Source: Hippopus hippopus
Taxonomy: Eukaryota; Mollusca; Bivalvia; Cardiida; Cardiidae
Assembly (NCBI GenBank): GCA_946811185.2
Contig: OX328106.1
Location: 41,614,311-41,678,310, forward strand
DNA length: 64,000 nt
Direction: 5' to 3'
Positions 43,079-53,937 of this stretch are shown here, piece by piece. The stretch's first letter is position 1. Each line of letters opens with the position of its first letter. Both the position numbers and the translations under genes were made by a program. Below the pieces are notes generated by a model. That model saw only the letters and a program-made list of their open reading frames with translations, was not told where the DNA came from and searched no databases.

Positions 43079-44039
43079 CTTTTTAAATTATGGGTTGAGA
43101 TAGGCATAAAATGATCTTACCATTATTAGTTTACAACTTATTGTGGAGAGTGTAAATACAATAAAACAAATTTAGTTATCTGCCGAAATGTCCTTATACC
43201 AAAATTTCGTAAAGGCAATGCAAAATAGAGGTCGTTAAATGTAAATGCTCATGTAGTGGAGGACTCGCAGTATTTGTACTGAGAAAAAGAAATATGATTT
43301 TCCTATTGAGAAGAGTGTTCAATCAAGAAAAACAAGCAGTTTTATTGAAATGATTTCCCCCGCCGAAAAAAGACCTTTTCAAAAATCAAAGTACTGCAAG
43401 TACTGACAGACTAGCGATTTTGAAATGAGCGGCTATGGTAAAGATAAACCTTGGTTGTTCTATACAAAATTGAAGAAAAATAGTAAAATTCGGGTTTGAG
43501 TCCATTCCAGTTCAGCCGCCTCATTCCGTTTATTAAGTTCAATCCGGATCCAGTTCAATCCATCGATTTTACACAATGCACTTGACTACGAACTTGGCAC
43601 AATAAGAAAAACTAAGAAAAACTTGTTTGTTACCTTTCAATGGAAAACAAGTTATTTCGTTGAAATGATATCCCACGCCAAAAATGATTTTTTAAATAGA
43701 AACATACAATGCATGGACACGTGGCCTTTTTGTTATGAGTCCATAACAAAATTTTACATTAAGACACCTTTTTCCATAACATGGCATTTCATTAAATGAA
43801 AATAAATAATGCTTGTTTGTGACTTACGATAAACTATATAAATATGAAGGTTCATAAAATTTTGTCAAGTAGATCTAGTTATGAAAGAGGTATTGGTTCA
43901 TTAAGGAAATATATATCAAGTCCTCTTTTTCCATGACACAGCATCATCTGAAAAAATAATTATATTAGTAGACTATCATAAGGAACACATGTACAAAGTT
44001 TCATCAATTTTCAAAAAGGATTTTAGAAGGTATATGTCC
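43079..44039. other. No gene recognised
   Basis: Repeated short phrases (TCCATAACA, AACAAGCAGTTTTATTGAAA / AACAAGTTATTTCGTTGAAA at 43329 and 43647) hint at a decayed ~320-bp duplication. No coding evidence. Confidence 0.4.
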
Positions 44040-44190
44040 GTGCGGACGGACAGATGGACAGTGTGGATTAAGATCAGACTGCACAGACTGTAGTCTGATC
44101 TTGGATTCACACTCTGCGATAAGGGTATATTTTTTTCTCCAAAATATGACTTTGAAATAGTAATATTCAGTATTAATCAATAACGCAAGA
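44040..44190 (+). mobile_element. MITE II copy (hairpin plus right half)
   Basis: GGACAGTGTGGATTAAGATC, hairpin ATCAGACTGCACAGACTG / GTAGTCTGAT, CTGCGATAAGGGTATATTTT, then an AT-rich right half. Confidence 0.75.
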
Positions 44191-44210
44191 TTCAATTGTG
44201 TCGTAAACTG

Positions 44211-44395
44211 TTTAATTCTTTACAAAACAAAAAATTTTCACACGTTCAAACTCAAAGCTGTTTCAGACTATAAAGGTAAATGTGGCTCAATTGATGAAAC
44301 CTGATTCTAATAGGGCAGAAAGCAATGTGGGAAAAGAAGAAAATGCTGGTTGCCCCCAGTATGCCCCCAATTTCGTTAAAACTTGTTATTGCGTG
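44211..44395 (+). mobile_element. MITE I copy, deleted after palindrome centre
   Basis: TTTAATTCTTTACAAAACAA start to GGGAAAAGAAGAAAATGC, TGGTTGC; the right arm is replaced by CCCCCAGTATGCCCCCAAT. Confidence 0.75.
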
Positions 44396-44984
44396 ATAAA
44401 ATGTCAATATACAAGACGTAAACTAACAGCTTAACATATCATTTTCTCCGTACACAATGATCTAAATAATGAATGACTGAAGGAATGACAAGGTTTTCCC
44501 GTCCAGTGAGGGTTAATGTTGCTGGGATTTGCCACAAGTTACCTAGGTGTATCTATTTTCAGATCTATTGATAATGTTACTGTGTTGTAGGGATAAATGT
44601 ATGTGTATGAGCCTGATTTGCGTAGGTCACTTATTTACATATAAGCTAACGTCTTGTACCTATCAATTCCATATTGTTCACTCTATTACTTTTTAAGTAG
44701 ACATGTTCAAATCCGGATGGTAGAGATTTTGTGGTTTTTGTCAGAATTGTCATATATAACAGAATTAAGACTGCTAGTAGAAAGAATTATTTTTCTCTGA
44801 GGCAGTAATTGGCAACAGTGGGGTTTTTTTTTGTTTACATTGCATTTGAGTCAATCTGGATGCCTATATACAAGCTTCTCTAGTCTAAAAAAGAATACGG
44901 GACCGCGTAACTCATAATTGATCAGTCGGCCATTTTGCTTCATATTCTTACGAACAAAGTCCGTAACAAAGAAATAAATGAACA
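44396..44984. other. No feature recognised
   Basis: AT-rich sequence without supported features. Confidence 0.5.
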
Positions 44985-45172
44985 AATGCATAGCTGAAAT
45001 ACAAACCGCCTCTGGCGGGATCAGAACACATGATGGGCAAATATCCTTGTTTTTCGAGGTTTAAAAGACCAATACCATAACCACTGAGCCAAAGAGATAT
45101 CTCTCCAACGCAGTGGTCAGGTATTGTATTTAAATCGGGACGAAGCTATGCATGAAGGAGTGGTCTCCCGTA
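44985..45172 (-). mobile_element. tRNA-like SINE element, copy 1 of 2
   Basis: On the minus strand, TTTGGCTCAGTGGTTATGG (A-box type) is followed ~55 nt later by a decayed B box (GTTCTGATCCC), then GCCAGAGGCGGTTTGTATTT. Over 90% similar to 45330-45507. Confidence 0.65.
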
Positions 45173-45329
45173 ACACACCCCCTCTTAAAGTCATCATTTA
45201 CTGATGACTCAAAGCCTTATTAGGCAGAAAGTTCGGTTGTGGACAACAAATGGGATTAACGGCTCAATGGCCAATCCCGGACGAGCCCCCATTTTACGAA
45301 CATGAAAGTTCGCAACAAATGCATTGCTG

Positions 45330-45507
45330 AAATACAAACCGCATCTGGCGGAATTCGAACCCATGAAGGACAATTATCCCCGTTTTTCGAAGTTTAAAAG
45401 ACCAATACCATAACCACTGGGCCAAAGAGATATCTCTCCAACGCAGTGGTCAGGTATTGTATTTAAATCGGGACGAAGCTATGCATGAAGGAGTGGTCTC
45501 CCGTAAC
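45330..45507 (-). mobile_element. tRNA-like SINE element, copy 2 of 2
   Basis: As copy 1 but with an intact B box (GGGTTCGAATTCC). Both copies share GCTATGCATGAAGGAGTGGT and CTCCCGTAAC upstream of the tRNA-like part, so the repeated unit is ~175-190 bp at an interval of ~340 bp. The sequence between them also has CCTCTTAAAG and CCATTTTACGAAC phrases. Confidence 0.7.
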
Positions 45508-45549
45508 AATATAAAAAAAGTATGTCGGCGGACTAGGTTATGAGCTCCA

Positions 45550-45577
45550 GACAGACAGACAGACAGACAGGCAGACA
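45550..45577 (+). repeat. (ACAG)n microsatellite
   Basis: CAGACAGACAGACAGACAGG: about six ACAG units. Confidence 0.9.
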
Positions 45578-45927
45578 AGGATATTTTATTTAGCTGCCAT
45601 CTGAAATTGTTATAGTATTGAAAGTTACCAATGTTTTCCATAACCGAACAAAGCAATCTGCACAAAGTAATAAATTAAGAATTCTTAATTCACCCGATAT
45701 TACTGGGTACGCTTGGTTAGTAAAGTGTATTTTGTCACAGAGAATGAGAAAGCAAGAGACATTTGTCTCGCAAGCCTCTGAAAACATCACAGACTGAGCT
45801 CCGTAGAGATGTAACTAATCAATACTAAACCCTTTCAGCGCCAAGTTTTTAAACTCGACCTCTATCGACTCCTGTAGTTATAACCCACTGAAACTCAGAA
45901 AGTTTTTATCTGATAGGCTTGATTAAA

Positions 45928-46012
45928 CAACTGGACGGTATAGATCAACTATCAGACTGCACGTTCTGTGCAGTCTGATCTTGATCTATACCGTCCACAA
46001 AAGCCTCTGTCT
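45928..46012 (+). repeat. MITE II hairpin
   Basis: GGACGGTATAGATCAACTAT and CAGACTGCACGTTCTG pair with GTGCAGTCTGAT and CTTGATCTATACCGTCC over ~30 bp. The TACC/GGTA variation on both arms is compensatory compared with the usual TACACTGTCC. Confidence 0.8.
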
Positions 46013-46139
46013 TTGCCTATGGTGTTGAAAGTGGTTAATCCTTAGATCTCTGAGTTAATAAAATCGACCTTTTCAAATAGGGCAAAAAAGCCGAAATAGT
46101 CCATTTTCAATCTTCTCTTGGCCAGAATATGTTACCAAA

Positions 46140-46212
46140 AAGTGGACAGTGTAGATTCAAGATCAGACTGCACGTTCTGTGCAGTCTGATATTGATCTAA
46201 ACTGTCCGCATA
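46140..46212 (+). repeat. MITE II hairpin
   Basis: GTGGACAGTGTAGATTCAAG and ATCAGACTGCACGTTCTG pair with GTGCAGTCTGATATTGATC and AAACTGTCCGC. Only 130 bp separate it from the previous one. Confidence 0.8.
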
Positions 46213-46376
46213 GGCAATATAAGTTGTGCTTACAGGTCGAAGTGTTAACCGATAATTCGGTCTGTGGAATACGATCGCGGCTTTTCTCTCCGTTCTATAC
46301 ACCATTTTATAGAACTAAACGGTTAGTTCCTGTTGAAATGACGAAAAAGTACCGGGAAGTACTGTGTTACAGTGTT

Positions 46377-46397
46377 TTAACTCTTTAACAAACGACA
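46377..46397 (+). mobile_element. MITE I left terminus, split by an insertion
   Basis: TTTAACTCTTTAACAAACGA then C-A, the family terminus. The rest of the copy resumes at 46581. Confidence 0.75.
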
Positions 46398-46580
46398 CGT
46401 TTTCGGCGTAGCTAAGTGTGCTGGCTTTTGAACTACTTTTGATACCGATAACAAATGAACAAATAGAACTTTGTGATTGGTTAAAAACGCAGGCATGTTC
46501 AAGTTTCTTAAGGGCCTCTGCCTATTTGCTGGCAAATTTACGCCATCTATCTTTTTTAAAGATATTTCTTGTTTTTATTC
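46398..46580 (+). mobile_element. Family V short element, copy 1
   Basis: GTTTTCGGCGTAGCTAAGTG, GCTGGCTTTTGAACTAC, GGGCCTCTGCC, then AGATATTTCTTGTTTTTATTC. Matches 55497-55672 over its length. It interrupts a MITE I, so its approximate limits are known; it ends in CTTGTTT like the tandem-repeat elements. Confidence 0.75.
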
Positions 46581-46775
46581 ATCCAAACTGAAAGCATTTG
46601 CAGACGACAATTTTAATGTGACTCCAACGTCGGGATTTATCTGTGAAAGGGAAAACAACATTTTTGGAGAAAGAAAAACTGCTGGTAACCAGCATTTCCT
46701 TCTTTTACGACGATGCTTTCAAAAGCCCCTTTCATCAGGGTCGTTACATGGTTGTATTATTTGGTAAAACGTTAA
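46581..46775 (+). mobile_element. MITE I, remainder of the copy starting at 46377
   Basis: ATCCAAACTGAAAGCATTTG to TTATTTGGTAAAACGTTAA, palindrome centre AACTGCTGGTAACCAGC with an eroded outer stem. Confidence 0.85.
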
Positions 46776-47502
46776 AGGGAGGTTATATTTTTTTGTTAAA
46801 GTAATATTTCAAATATTTTCTCTTTGACTCTAACCTGCATAAAGCAGAATAAAAGTTTCACAAAAAGAACTTAAAGTCAAAACAAAGTTACCTATATTTT
46901 GTGCAAACTATTATGTGGAAAATGCTAAGAGCCTACGTATCAATTTAAATTTCCCTAAATATTCCGTACAAATAATGATAATAAAATGATAATAACGATA
47001 ATAAAAAATAAAAATAAATATAATAAGAAAAAACATGTATTTAGTTTTTTTTTCCAGAACAGTTAATGTATGGTAGCTATTTTTTTTTAATGTGCGCTTG
47101 ATGAAACAAGAACAGAAAGAAGTGGAATACTGCAACTCAAAGTTTTGGAAATAATAATAAAAAAAAACATTTTCAGAGTAAATTTTGCTGCAACATAAGG
47201 ATATGTGTTTCAGCGCGTGTTTGTGATGAAGTGGATGCTATAGATGCAGACGACAATTTTTGGGGAAATATTCCATGTTGTTTATTTGCATAGATCTAGG
47301 AAAAATGTGTGAAGGCGCACGAATTGCCAGATATTAGTACTGATTAACCAAAGTCATACGAGTATAGAGGCTATATCAAATTATGGAATAATTCACTTGA
47401 AGAACGTGGTTGCTCTGTGCTTATGAGGAATTTTGACATCACTATGGTAAAATTACTAGCTTTATTTGATTTTATTCCCACTTTTTAGTTAGTTTTTCAC
47501 TG
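46776..47502. other. No feature recognised
   Basis: AT-rich with an AATAAT-type tract at 46975-47030. No gene evidence. Confidence 0.5.
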
Positions 47503-47727
47503 TCCTTTACCAACTAATCCCGGATTTTAACGACCCTGGGAGAGAAGCCTTTTGAAAACATTGTGGGAAAATGAGAAAATGCTGGTTACCAGCATTTTCT
47601 CCTTTTCCCACAATGTTTTCTACCCTATCAAAAACAAATATCAGTATTTTAGCGACATTTAATTTGTCGTCTGCAAATGCCTTCAATTTGGTCCAGTCCA
47701 AAATTTTGTCGTTTGGTAAAGGGTTAA
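47503..47727 (-). mobile_element. MITE I copy (complete, well preserved)
   Basis: TCCTTTACCAACTAATCCC to GTCGTTTGGTAAAGGGTTAA. The long palindrome GAAAACATTGTGGGAAAA ... TTTTCCCACAATGTTTTC has one arm mismatch (T for G in the left arm). Confidence 0.9.
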
Positions 47728-47879
47728 TCATTACGATTGTCTTTCCCTCACTTCTGTTGGCAGGGGATCTAATGCAATCTAGAGAATTAAGCGAACTTCT
47801 GTTTCACTTCTGTTTTCGTCGGAGTGATCGTTCGTTTAAAGTACGTGTATAGATAAAACCCACGAAACGCATGAACAAG

Positions 47880-47940
47880 TTGCCGTGAAAGGATTGAAAT
47901 AATGTTGAAAGTGACGAAAAACACCTTCAGTTACTCAATA
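47880..47940 (+). mobile_element. SINE 3' tail fragment
   Basis: GATTGAAATAATGTTGAAAG then ACGAAAAACACC matches the tail of the SINE family. The head and body are absent. Confidence 0.5.
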
Positions 47941-48009
47941 TGTCTACCATGCTCTTAGGAGGATTTTCATACAAGTTTCGATGATTGTGGATTTCCAAAC
48001 CAAGTAACC

Positions 48010-48135
48010 AATGCTGATGCTGATGATGATGATGATGATGGTTTTGATGATGATGATAATGATGAAGGTGGTGATGTGGTAAGAAGAAGAAGAGGAAGAA
48101 AAAAGAGCTACTACTACTATTACTACTTCTACAGC
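48010..48135 (+). repeat. Trinucleotide microsatellite (GAT)n, (GAA)n, (CTA)n
   Basis: Successive GAT, GAA/GGA and CTA triplet runs. The His- and Ser-rich translation on the minus strand is an artefact. Confidence 0.92.
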
Positions 48136-48275
48136 TGTACCTGGGGGTTAGCCCTTTAGCACACAAGATAATTTACACACATTTTGTACAAGTGATACAA
48201 GGAAAACATACTAGAGAAAGGAATGTTTATTTTTTTAGTGAAATGGAAAACATTGTGGGGTAAATAACATTTACT

Positions 48276-48473
48276 TAACACTATATCAGACAAAAAGATT
48301 CAAGACGAGTCAAAATTAAAAGCGTGTAGATCTACAGACGACATCTTAAATATGGCCTAAATGGTGCGATTTGTCTTTTGAAAAGGTAGTAGTACACTAT
48401 GTAGGAAAGGGGGCATTTTCTCCTTTTTTTCACCAAAATGTTTTCAAAAGCCGTCTACCTCAGGAACGTTTAA
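48276..48473 (+). mobile_element. MITE I copy (diverged), abutting the next
   Basis: TTAACACTATATCAGACAAA to TACCTCAGGAACGTTTAA. The palindrome is mostly lost (AGGAAAGGGGGCATTTTCTC). Confidence 0.75.
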
Positions 48474-48699
48474 CTCTTTACCAAACAAGAAAATTTTAGA
48501 CTCGTCCAAATTAAAAGCTTTAGCAGACGGCAAATTAAAATGTGACTCAAATGACGAAATTTGACAGTGATAGGGAAGAAAACCTTGTTGGAAAAGGAGA
48601 AAATGCTGGTTACCAGCATTTTCTCCTTTTCCCACAATGTTTTCAAAAGCTTTCTTCTATGGGGTCGTCAAAAGTCGGGATTGTGTGGTATAGGGTTAA
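48470..48699 (+). mobile_element. MITE I copy (complete)
   Basis: TTAACTCTTTACCAAACAAG to TTGTGTGGTATAGGGTTAA. It shares TTAA 48470-48473 with the preceding copy. Confidence 0.9.
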
Positions 48700-48784
48700 A
48701 CAGGGGACAGTTTGGTATAGGTTTTAAAAGATATATTTCTTATTTCATCCAAAATGCTCTAAGTGGTTTTCTACAGAACCGAGT

Positions 48785-49065
48785 CAGGAACATGTAGCTC
48801 AGTTCATAACGTAGAGGACCCGTAATCATGGGTCTTGGGTTCAAATCTCAACAGGGCAGAGCTATTTTTAAGGACTGACCATCATTCTTCCTCTCTTATG
48901 GTTTCAACGATCTTTATGCGTGAAAGTAGCTATTCTAAGGTTAGAGAGGGCGTTACGCGAAGTACTGATAAGTCAAAAGAAAAAATCCAGGAAAGCGCGG
49001 ATATGTGCACTGGTGGCTGTGATCAATACGTTTCAAGTAATGGGGAAAACGGCGTTTGATACCAT
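48785..49065 (+). mobile_element. tRNA-derived SINE, copy S5
   Basis: Head: GTAGCTCAGTTCATAACG (A box) and GGGTTCAAATCTC (B box), 48796-48850. The body has CGTGAAAGTAGCTATTCTAA, AAGAAAAAATCCAGGAAAGC and TATGTGCACTGGTGGCTGTG, the last matching the 3' part of S2. No clean 3' tail. Confidence 0.8.
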
Positions 49066-49567
49066 ACAAACATTCAAATCTTTGGGTGGGACGTAAAAAA
49101 TTAAATATTTCATTTAGTAAGTTCAAATAAAACGTAGAGACAGAGTTGGAGTAAATGTTGTATCGATCGCTAAAAGACCCTACTTCTCAAATCGACTTCG
49201 TCTCTATATTTGGCAAGGAATTAAAGGATATTAATCACGCACACAAACCTGATATGTTCACCCCTAATTACTTTTTTCTTCTCTGAGATTGATTTTCGTT
49301 AAATCAATGAATCATGAAGCCAGTTAATTATTATATTTTTTTCTCCATCTGACTCTTTGTTTACCGTAAACTTGGCTGGCACGCCATTCCACAGCGAGAT
49401 TATTAACATGTCTAAAAGAACAAGCCAAACTTAGGCAGTCGCGTAACGAAAATTCATTAACTGAAGGAAGGCTAGAAGAGGTAGATCTATGCATTCCCGA
49501 ATTCTAAAATGCCATTCTACAAAGGATTTGCCTATAGGCCGCCTCTGGCTATTCATTTGAGCTTTGA
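49066..49567. other. No feature recognised
   Basis: AT-rich sequence without supported features. Confidence 0.5.
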
Positions 49568-49734
49568 ACTCTTTGCTATTGGTCTACTTTCTGCTTGTCA
49601 AAGGACCAGTCTTCCTCATGATTTAGTCAGTTGTTAGACAATTGCATTTTATGAATTCATTACCACATGATGGCATGCTAGGCACGATGTATCATGGGGA
49701 TGCATTTAGCCCCCTTTTGCCAGAGCATGGCTCA
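49568..49734 (-). mobile_element. MITE III copy without its hairpin
   Basis: CTTTGCTATTGGTCTACTTT, CAAAGGACCAGTCTTCCTCA, and the terminus CCCCCTTTTGCCAGAGCATG. The hairpin side is deleted. Confidence 0.75.
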
Positions 49735-50594
49735 TTTATTTATTGTTTTTGTGGTATTTGTCGAAGACAATACCACTATGAGTTCAATATTGAATTTTGA
49801 AGACCATGTATCGTATTTTGTGCAAAGCCGAAGGAAATAAACCCAATTAAACTCAATTTTTCTCAGACAAATGAGTTTTTCGGTGGCACTCAGATATGTA
49901 ATTGAAAATGGTAAGTTAAAATGCACTAGGTGAGACCATCGATCGTGGATATACTAATTTTTGATTGAAAATAGCTTCACTCGCTCATAGCCTTCTATCG
50001 GCGCAGTGATACAAAATATTTCTACCGATCACTTGGTCCTGGGCTTTTTCGTTCCAAAACCAGTTCGTCCCATGGCTTGTTCATCCAATGATTGTGCGCT
50101 ACTCCATTTAATGGGCCATGAATATTTATAGATCGAAATAATTGATTGTAATGTTGGGAATTAAATGTTAACGGCTAAAAGATATTTCAAAATCATAGTT
50201 TTCAGGTACAAACTTAATTTTATTCGATATATTCACTTGGTTTCTCTCTCTATCCATCATGCATCCTACTGTCGAGGGACGTTACTCCTGACTCCTAATG
50301 ATCAAAGGGAGACCACCAATACACAAATAATCGTAACTTTGTCATGAGTACTCTCCCTTCAACCAAAAAAGTTATTCATTTGCTTAGAAGGTTTACTTTC
50401 AAGCCAATATTTGAATAATACTTTTCTTTTTTAAATCATTAATTTCACACAATGGCTTCCTTGACAAATGCCACTTCAGGGTTCTCAACGCTTTGATTTT
50501 CAAAGGTATTTCGGTGGAGGGGAGAGGGTAAACCATTTTAGCCTACAATGTATTTTTTTTAGACTGTTACTCGATGTTTTACTTTCTCTACTAG
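49735..50594. other. No gene recognised
   Basis: AT-rich. An inverted pair GTGGTATTTGTCGAAGACA / ATACCAC at 49751-49775 is short. No coding evidence. Confidence 0.45.
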
Positions 50595-50820
50595 GGGTCC
50601 TGCGTTGCTCAGTGGTTAAGTATAGGACTCTCAACCTGGAGGCCCCAGGTTTGAGCCTCACTGGAGGCACTGGGTTTTTCGTAGAAATGTCCTTAGGCAA
50701 GACAGAGGCCTAGCCTGGTACTGGTGGATCCCAGAAAATACATGAAATACATGAATATGAGGACTAGTTCACGCCGCGCGTGATGTGACTGAAATAATGT
50801 TGAAAAAGACGTAACACACC
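50595..50820 (+). mobile_element. tRNA-derived SINE, copy S6
   Basis: Head: GTTGCTCAGTGGTTAAG (A box, ~50605) and CAGGTTTGAGCCTC (B box, ~50647), a different tRNA-like head from S1-S5. Then TCCTTAGGCAAGACAGAGG and a tail TGACTGAAATAATGTTGAAA, AAGACGTAACACACC. About 225 bp. Confidence 0.85.
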
Positions 50821-51097
50821 TTTGTTTTTTGAAACTTACTGTTTCGAGTTTGGGCTAATTTGCACAGGTCAGCATGTATATTCATCTGTTGGTAGGGCGA
50901 CTGAAACATTTTTGTGGTTGTGTAATATCCATATAGAATGACTGACGAGAAAACGAGATATCATTTATTATTCTTGTTAATTTCGAGTAGAATTCTATAT
51001 TTTGAGTTTTTACAAGGTTCTCCTTCGAAGAAAGTATTCATAGTTGTCTAGCTTGTGTTTGCGCGAGAATGGAAAACGGGGACCAGTATTTAGAATG

Positions 51098-51162
51098 TCT
51101 GTCATCAATCCTCGGAGAGAACTTGGCTTTGCTACAAAATCAAACCCTCGACCAATGGAATA
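51098..51162 (-). mobile_element. SINE fragment
   Basis: CATCAATCCTCGGAGAGAAC, TTGGCTTTGCTACAAAATCA match the body-head junction of S2 in the same orientation. The rest is missing. Confidence 0.5.
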
Positions 51163-51208
51163 CCAGCGCTGCCCCTAGGTCTGGTTTAACAGATGACATA
51201 AATTCAAA

Positions 51209-51431
51209 TTAAGCCTTTACCAAGCAGTCAAGCGTATTTACAATCTTGAGGAAGAAGGCTTTCAAACAAATATTGTTGGGAAAAGGGAAAATGGTGGTTT
51301 CTCCTTTTTGCCCGCAATTATTTCTACCCTCTGAAAGACGAATCCCATTATTTGAACCACATTTGATATGTTGTCTTCTCTTGCTTTGAATTTGGACGGG
51401 CCTAAAATGTTGTCGTCTTGTAAAGAATTAA
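51209..51431 (-). mobile_element. MITE I copy (diverged)
   Basis: TTAAGCCTTTACCAAGCAGT to GTCGTCTTGTAAAGAATTAA. The palindrome has lost most of its centre (GGGAAAATGGTGGTTTCTCC). Confidence 0.8.
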
Positions 51432-51537
51432 TCATAGAAGCAAATATTGTTTTCCTTTTTCCCATAGGAATCGATTACCTGTCCTAGTCATGATTTATAT
51501 AGTAATGTACTCACTCTGGTAAGTTAGCCTCCCTCTT

Positions 51538-51749
51538 TTAACCTTTGGACTGCTAAGCGCGACTCACTGACCTTGTGCGGACAAATTAGATCAAGATCAG
51601 ACTGCACAAAACTTGCAGTCTGATCTTGTATCTACATTGTCCGATTAGGGGCTATATTTCTCCAAAAAATAAACTTTAAATAGCATCATTCGGGTGTTTA
51701 CTATCAGCTTGAAACTTTCATTTAATTTCTTCAGTAGGATAAGGGATAA
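51538..51749 (+). mobile_element. MITE II copy (complete)
   Basis: TTAACCTTTGGACTGCTAAG, GCGACTCACTGACC, hairpin AGATCAAGATCAGACTGCAC / GCAGTCTGATCTTG, CATTGTCCGATTAGG, AT-rich right half and end CAGTAGGATAAGGGATAAC. The terminal TTAACCYTT pattern matches MITE I, so the same TTAA/CCY (piggyBac-type) mobilisation is inferred. Plus is defined by this orientation. Confidence 0.85.
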
Positions 51750-52415
51750 CCCGTCCAAGATTGTTAGGCGATTCATCTGCTCTTCCACTCATTACTGATT
51801 CCACATAGTTTATGTGGCGATAGAGTCAATGACATAGAGTGGCGTGCTTAAAACGAAACAGGGGGGATAGGTGCATGATAAAACTGAAGTATTGTTGAAA
51901 TTGAGAAAAAATTCCCAACAAATAAAGCTTTTTGATTAGAAATAAGGGCAACTAAAGGACAGATGAAAAAGGGGGGGGGGGACTGTAAATAAAAGCTTTT
52001 TTTTTTCGTGTATGTAATCTTTTCTTGATCTGTAGGAACAAACAAAATTTAATAAATTGATAACTGGTGAATAAGCTGCTTGTTTAAAATCAAACGCCAA
52101 AAGGCTCAATTTTACACTGACAATAGTTATCAGTCTTGTGAAATCTATCGAATCAACCTCAGTGCAAATTATTTCTCGTTACTCTAGTTACACAAAACTG
52201 CAAAATAACTATCTTGCTGCATCTCGAAACCTGAAATCTGATCTCATCAAATCTTATAAGGACAATTTTATGAAGAAAAATCAGCATTCTCAAATCTACT
52301 GTTGAATCAAAACTTTACCTACTCATCACTTACTGAGTGACATTCAGTTTTTCAGTCGTGGTAAAACTTCAAGTAGTGAATTTTCTATGCCTATTATTCC
52401 TAGAATCTTTGACAA
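51750..52415. other. No gene recognised
   Basis: AT-rich with a G-run at 51971-51981. No coding or repeat family evidence. Confidence 0.45.
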
Positions 52416-52500
52416 AACAGAGCGGGCTGTGTACATACAAGATCATGCTGCACGTTCTATGCAGTCTGATCTTGATTTACACTTTCCACAAAGGCAGTCT
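52416..52500 (+). repeat. MITE II hairpin (decayed)
   Basis: TGTGTACATACAAGATCATG, CTGCACGTTCTATGCAG, TCTGATCTTGATTTACAC: arms with several mismatches. Confidence 0.65.
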
Positions 52501-52632
52501 TCTCATGTCTCACTGTCGAAGGGTATGATATGAATTATTTCTCGTTACTATAGTGACCGTGTATTCATTCTTTCCGTTCAATTATCCAACTATCTGCCTA
52601 TAGGCGACACCTGAATGTCCATTGGGACCCGG

Positions 52633-53092
52633 TGATATCGAGAAGTTTATGCATATTTCATTCAAACCCTTTGCCACCTAATCCCGAGCTTTAATGACCC
52701 CGAGGAAGAAGCCTTTTAAAAACATTGTGAAAAAAGGAGAAAATGCTGGTAACCAGCATTTTCTCCTTTTCTCACCATGTTTTCTACCCTTTTTTCAGAC
52801 CACTTTTCCCTTTTGAGCTACCTTTAATTTGTCGTCCGATAACGAGAAGTTTATGCATATTTCATTAAAACCTTTTGCCACACAATCCCGAGTTTTGACG
52901 ACTCTGAGGAAGAAGGCCTTTGAAAACATTGTGGGAAAAGGAGAAAATGCCGGTAATCAGCATTTTCTCCATTTCCCATATTGTTTTCTATCCTTTCTCA
53001 GACAATTTTTCCCTTTTGAGGTACATTTAATTTGTCGTCTGTAAATGCTTTCAATTTGGACATATACAAAATTTTGTCATTTCATAAAAGGG
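52633..53092 (-). repeat. Tandem duplication of MITE I plus its flank
   Basis: GAGAAGTTTATGCATATTTC occurs at 52639 and 52846, each followed by a MITE I copy (52667-52837 lacking its right end; 52868-53092 nearly complete). Because host flank is duplicated with the MITE, the pair arose by segmental duplication and not by two insertions. Confidence 0.85.
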
Positions 53093-53180
53093 TGACCGCA
53101 TTGTTGCTTGAAACAAATTTGCAGCAGACTTGTAAAGGAGGAATTTTCGACATGAAGTAATTCTAGGTTAATTACATTAA

Positions 53181-53372
53181 TTAACCCTTTACCACACAAT
53201 TCTGAGTTGTGAGAAGCCTTTTGAAAACATCTTCGGAAAAGAAGAAAATGCTGGTAACCAGCATTTTCTCCTTTTCCCACAACGTTTTATACTCTTTTTG
53301 AGTCAGGTATCGTAAATCGGGCCACATATGATCTGTCGTCTGCAATAGGTTTTAATTTGAACGAGTGATTTA
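53181..53372 (-). mobile_element. MITE I copy (right end lost)
   Basis: TTAACCCTTTACCACACAAT start, palindrome GAAGAAAATGCTGGTAACC intact at the core, match fades after ATCTGTCGTCTGCAATAGG. Confidence 0.8.
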
Positions 53373-53501
53373 CGAGTTATTTCCCCTTGTCGCAATGGTT
53401 TTTTTTTTAGTTAATACGGAAAAATGCGTTTGAAATAGGAAATGTGTTAACCCACTCCAATACGGGTTTTTAAATATGTATAGAAATACCGATATGTAGA
53501 A

Positions 53502-53720
53502 ATCAACCCAGGTCAGCAAGCGCAGTTCGCGCAGGCTGACCTGGGTTGAAACCTTTTGCTATTGGCCAATTTTTAGCATGTCAAAGGGCCAGTCTACATC
53601 ATAATTCAGTCGGCTGATAGAAATATAGATTTTATGGATCCATAATCACGTGATGACTTGCTTGGTACAATGCATCCCGGAGATGCTTAAACTCCCCTTT
53701 TACCAGAGTATGGCTTATAT
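53502..53720 (-). mobile_element. MITE III copy (hairpin plus one arm)
   Basis: Hairpin AACCCAGGTCAGCAAGCGC / GCGCAGGCTGACCTGGGTT (53504-53551), then CTATTGGCCAATTTTTAGC, ATTTTATGGATCCATAATC and terminus CCCCTTTTACCAGAGTATGG. Confidence 0.8.
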
Positions 53721-53732
53721 TCATTGAGATGG

Positions 53733-53936
53733 TTTTGTCTCAGGCGACCGCAAAGTTTTGAAAACTAGCACGCAATATACGATATGGCTTGTTGGTTTTT
53801 CGAATTGATTTGTAGTCGGTTTTCGTTCGGGTGAACAATCTGAGAAGGTTTTAGCCCCTTCCCTAGAGACACTCAAGGGTCACCGTTTATTGTACATAAA
53901 AATAAGCGGTCCGGTTTTGTAAGTGGCTAATATGAA
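53733..53936 (+). repeat. Family IV repeat unit 1
   Basis: GGTTTTGTCTCAGGCGACCG, ATATACGATATGGCTTG, GTCGGTTTTCGTTCGGGTG, GAACAATCTGAGAAGG, GTACATAAAAATAAGCGG. The same order recurs between MITE III copies at 55205-55500, 55780-55983, 56234-56640 and 56860-57005. Confidence 0.75.
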
Positions 53937-53937
53937 T

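Noticed and set aside
46911..47135. 74-residue Ile/Phe/Tyr-rich minus-strand frame
   Set aside because: Comes from AATAAT-rich simple sequence and not from a membrane protein.
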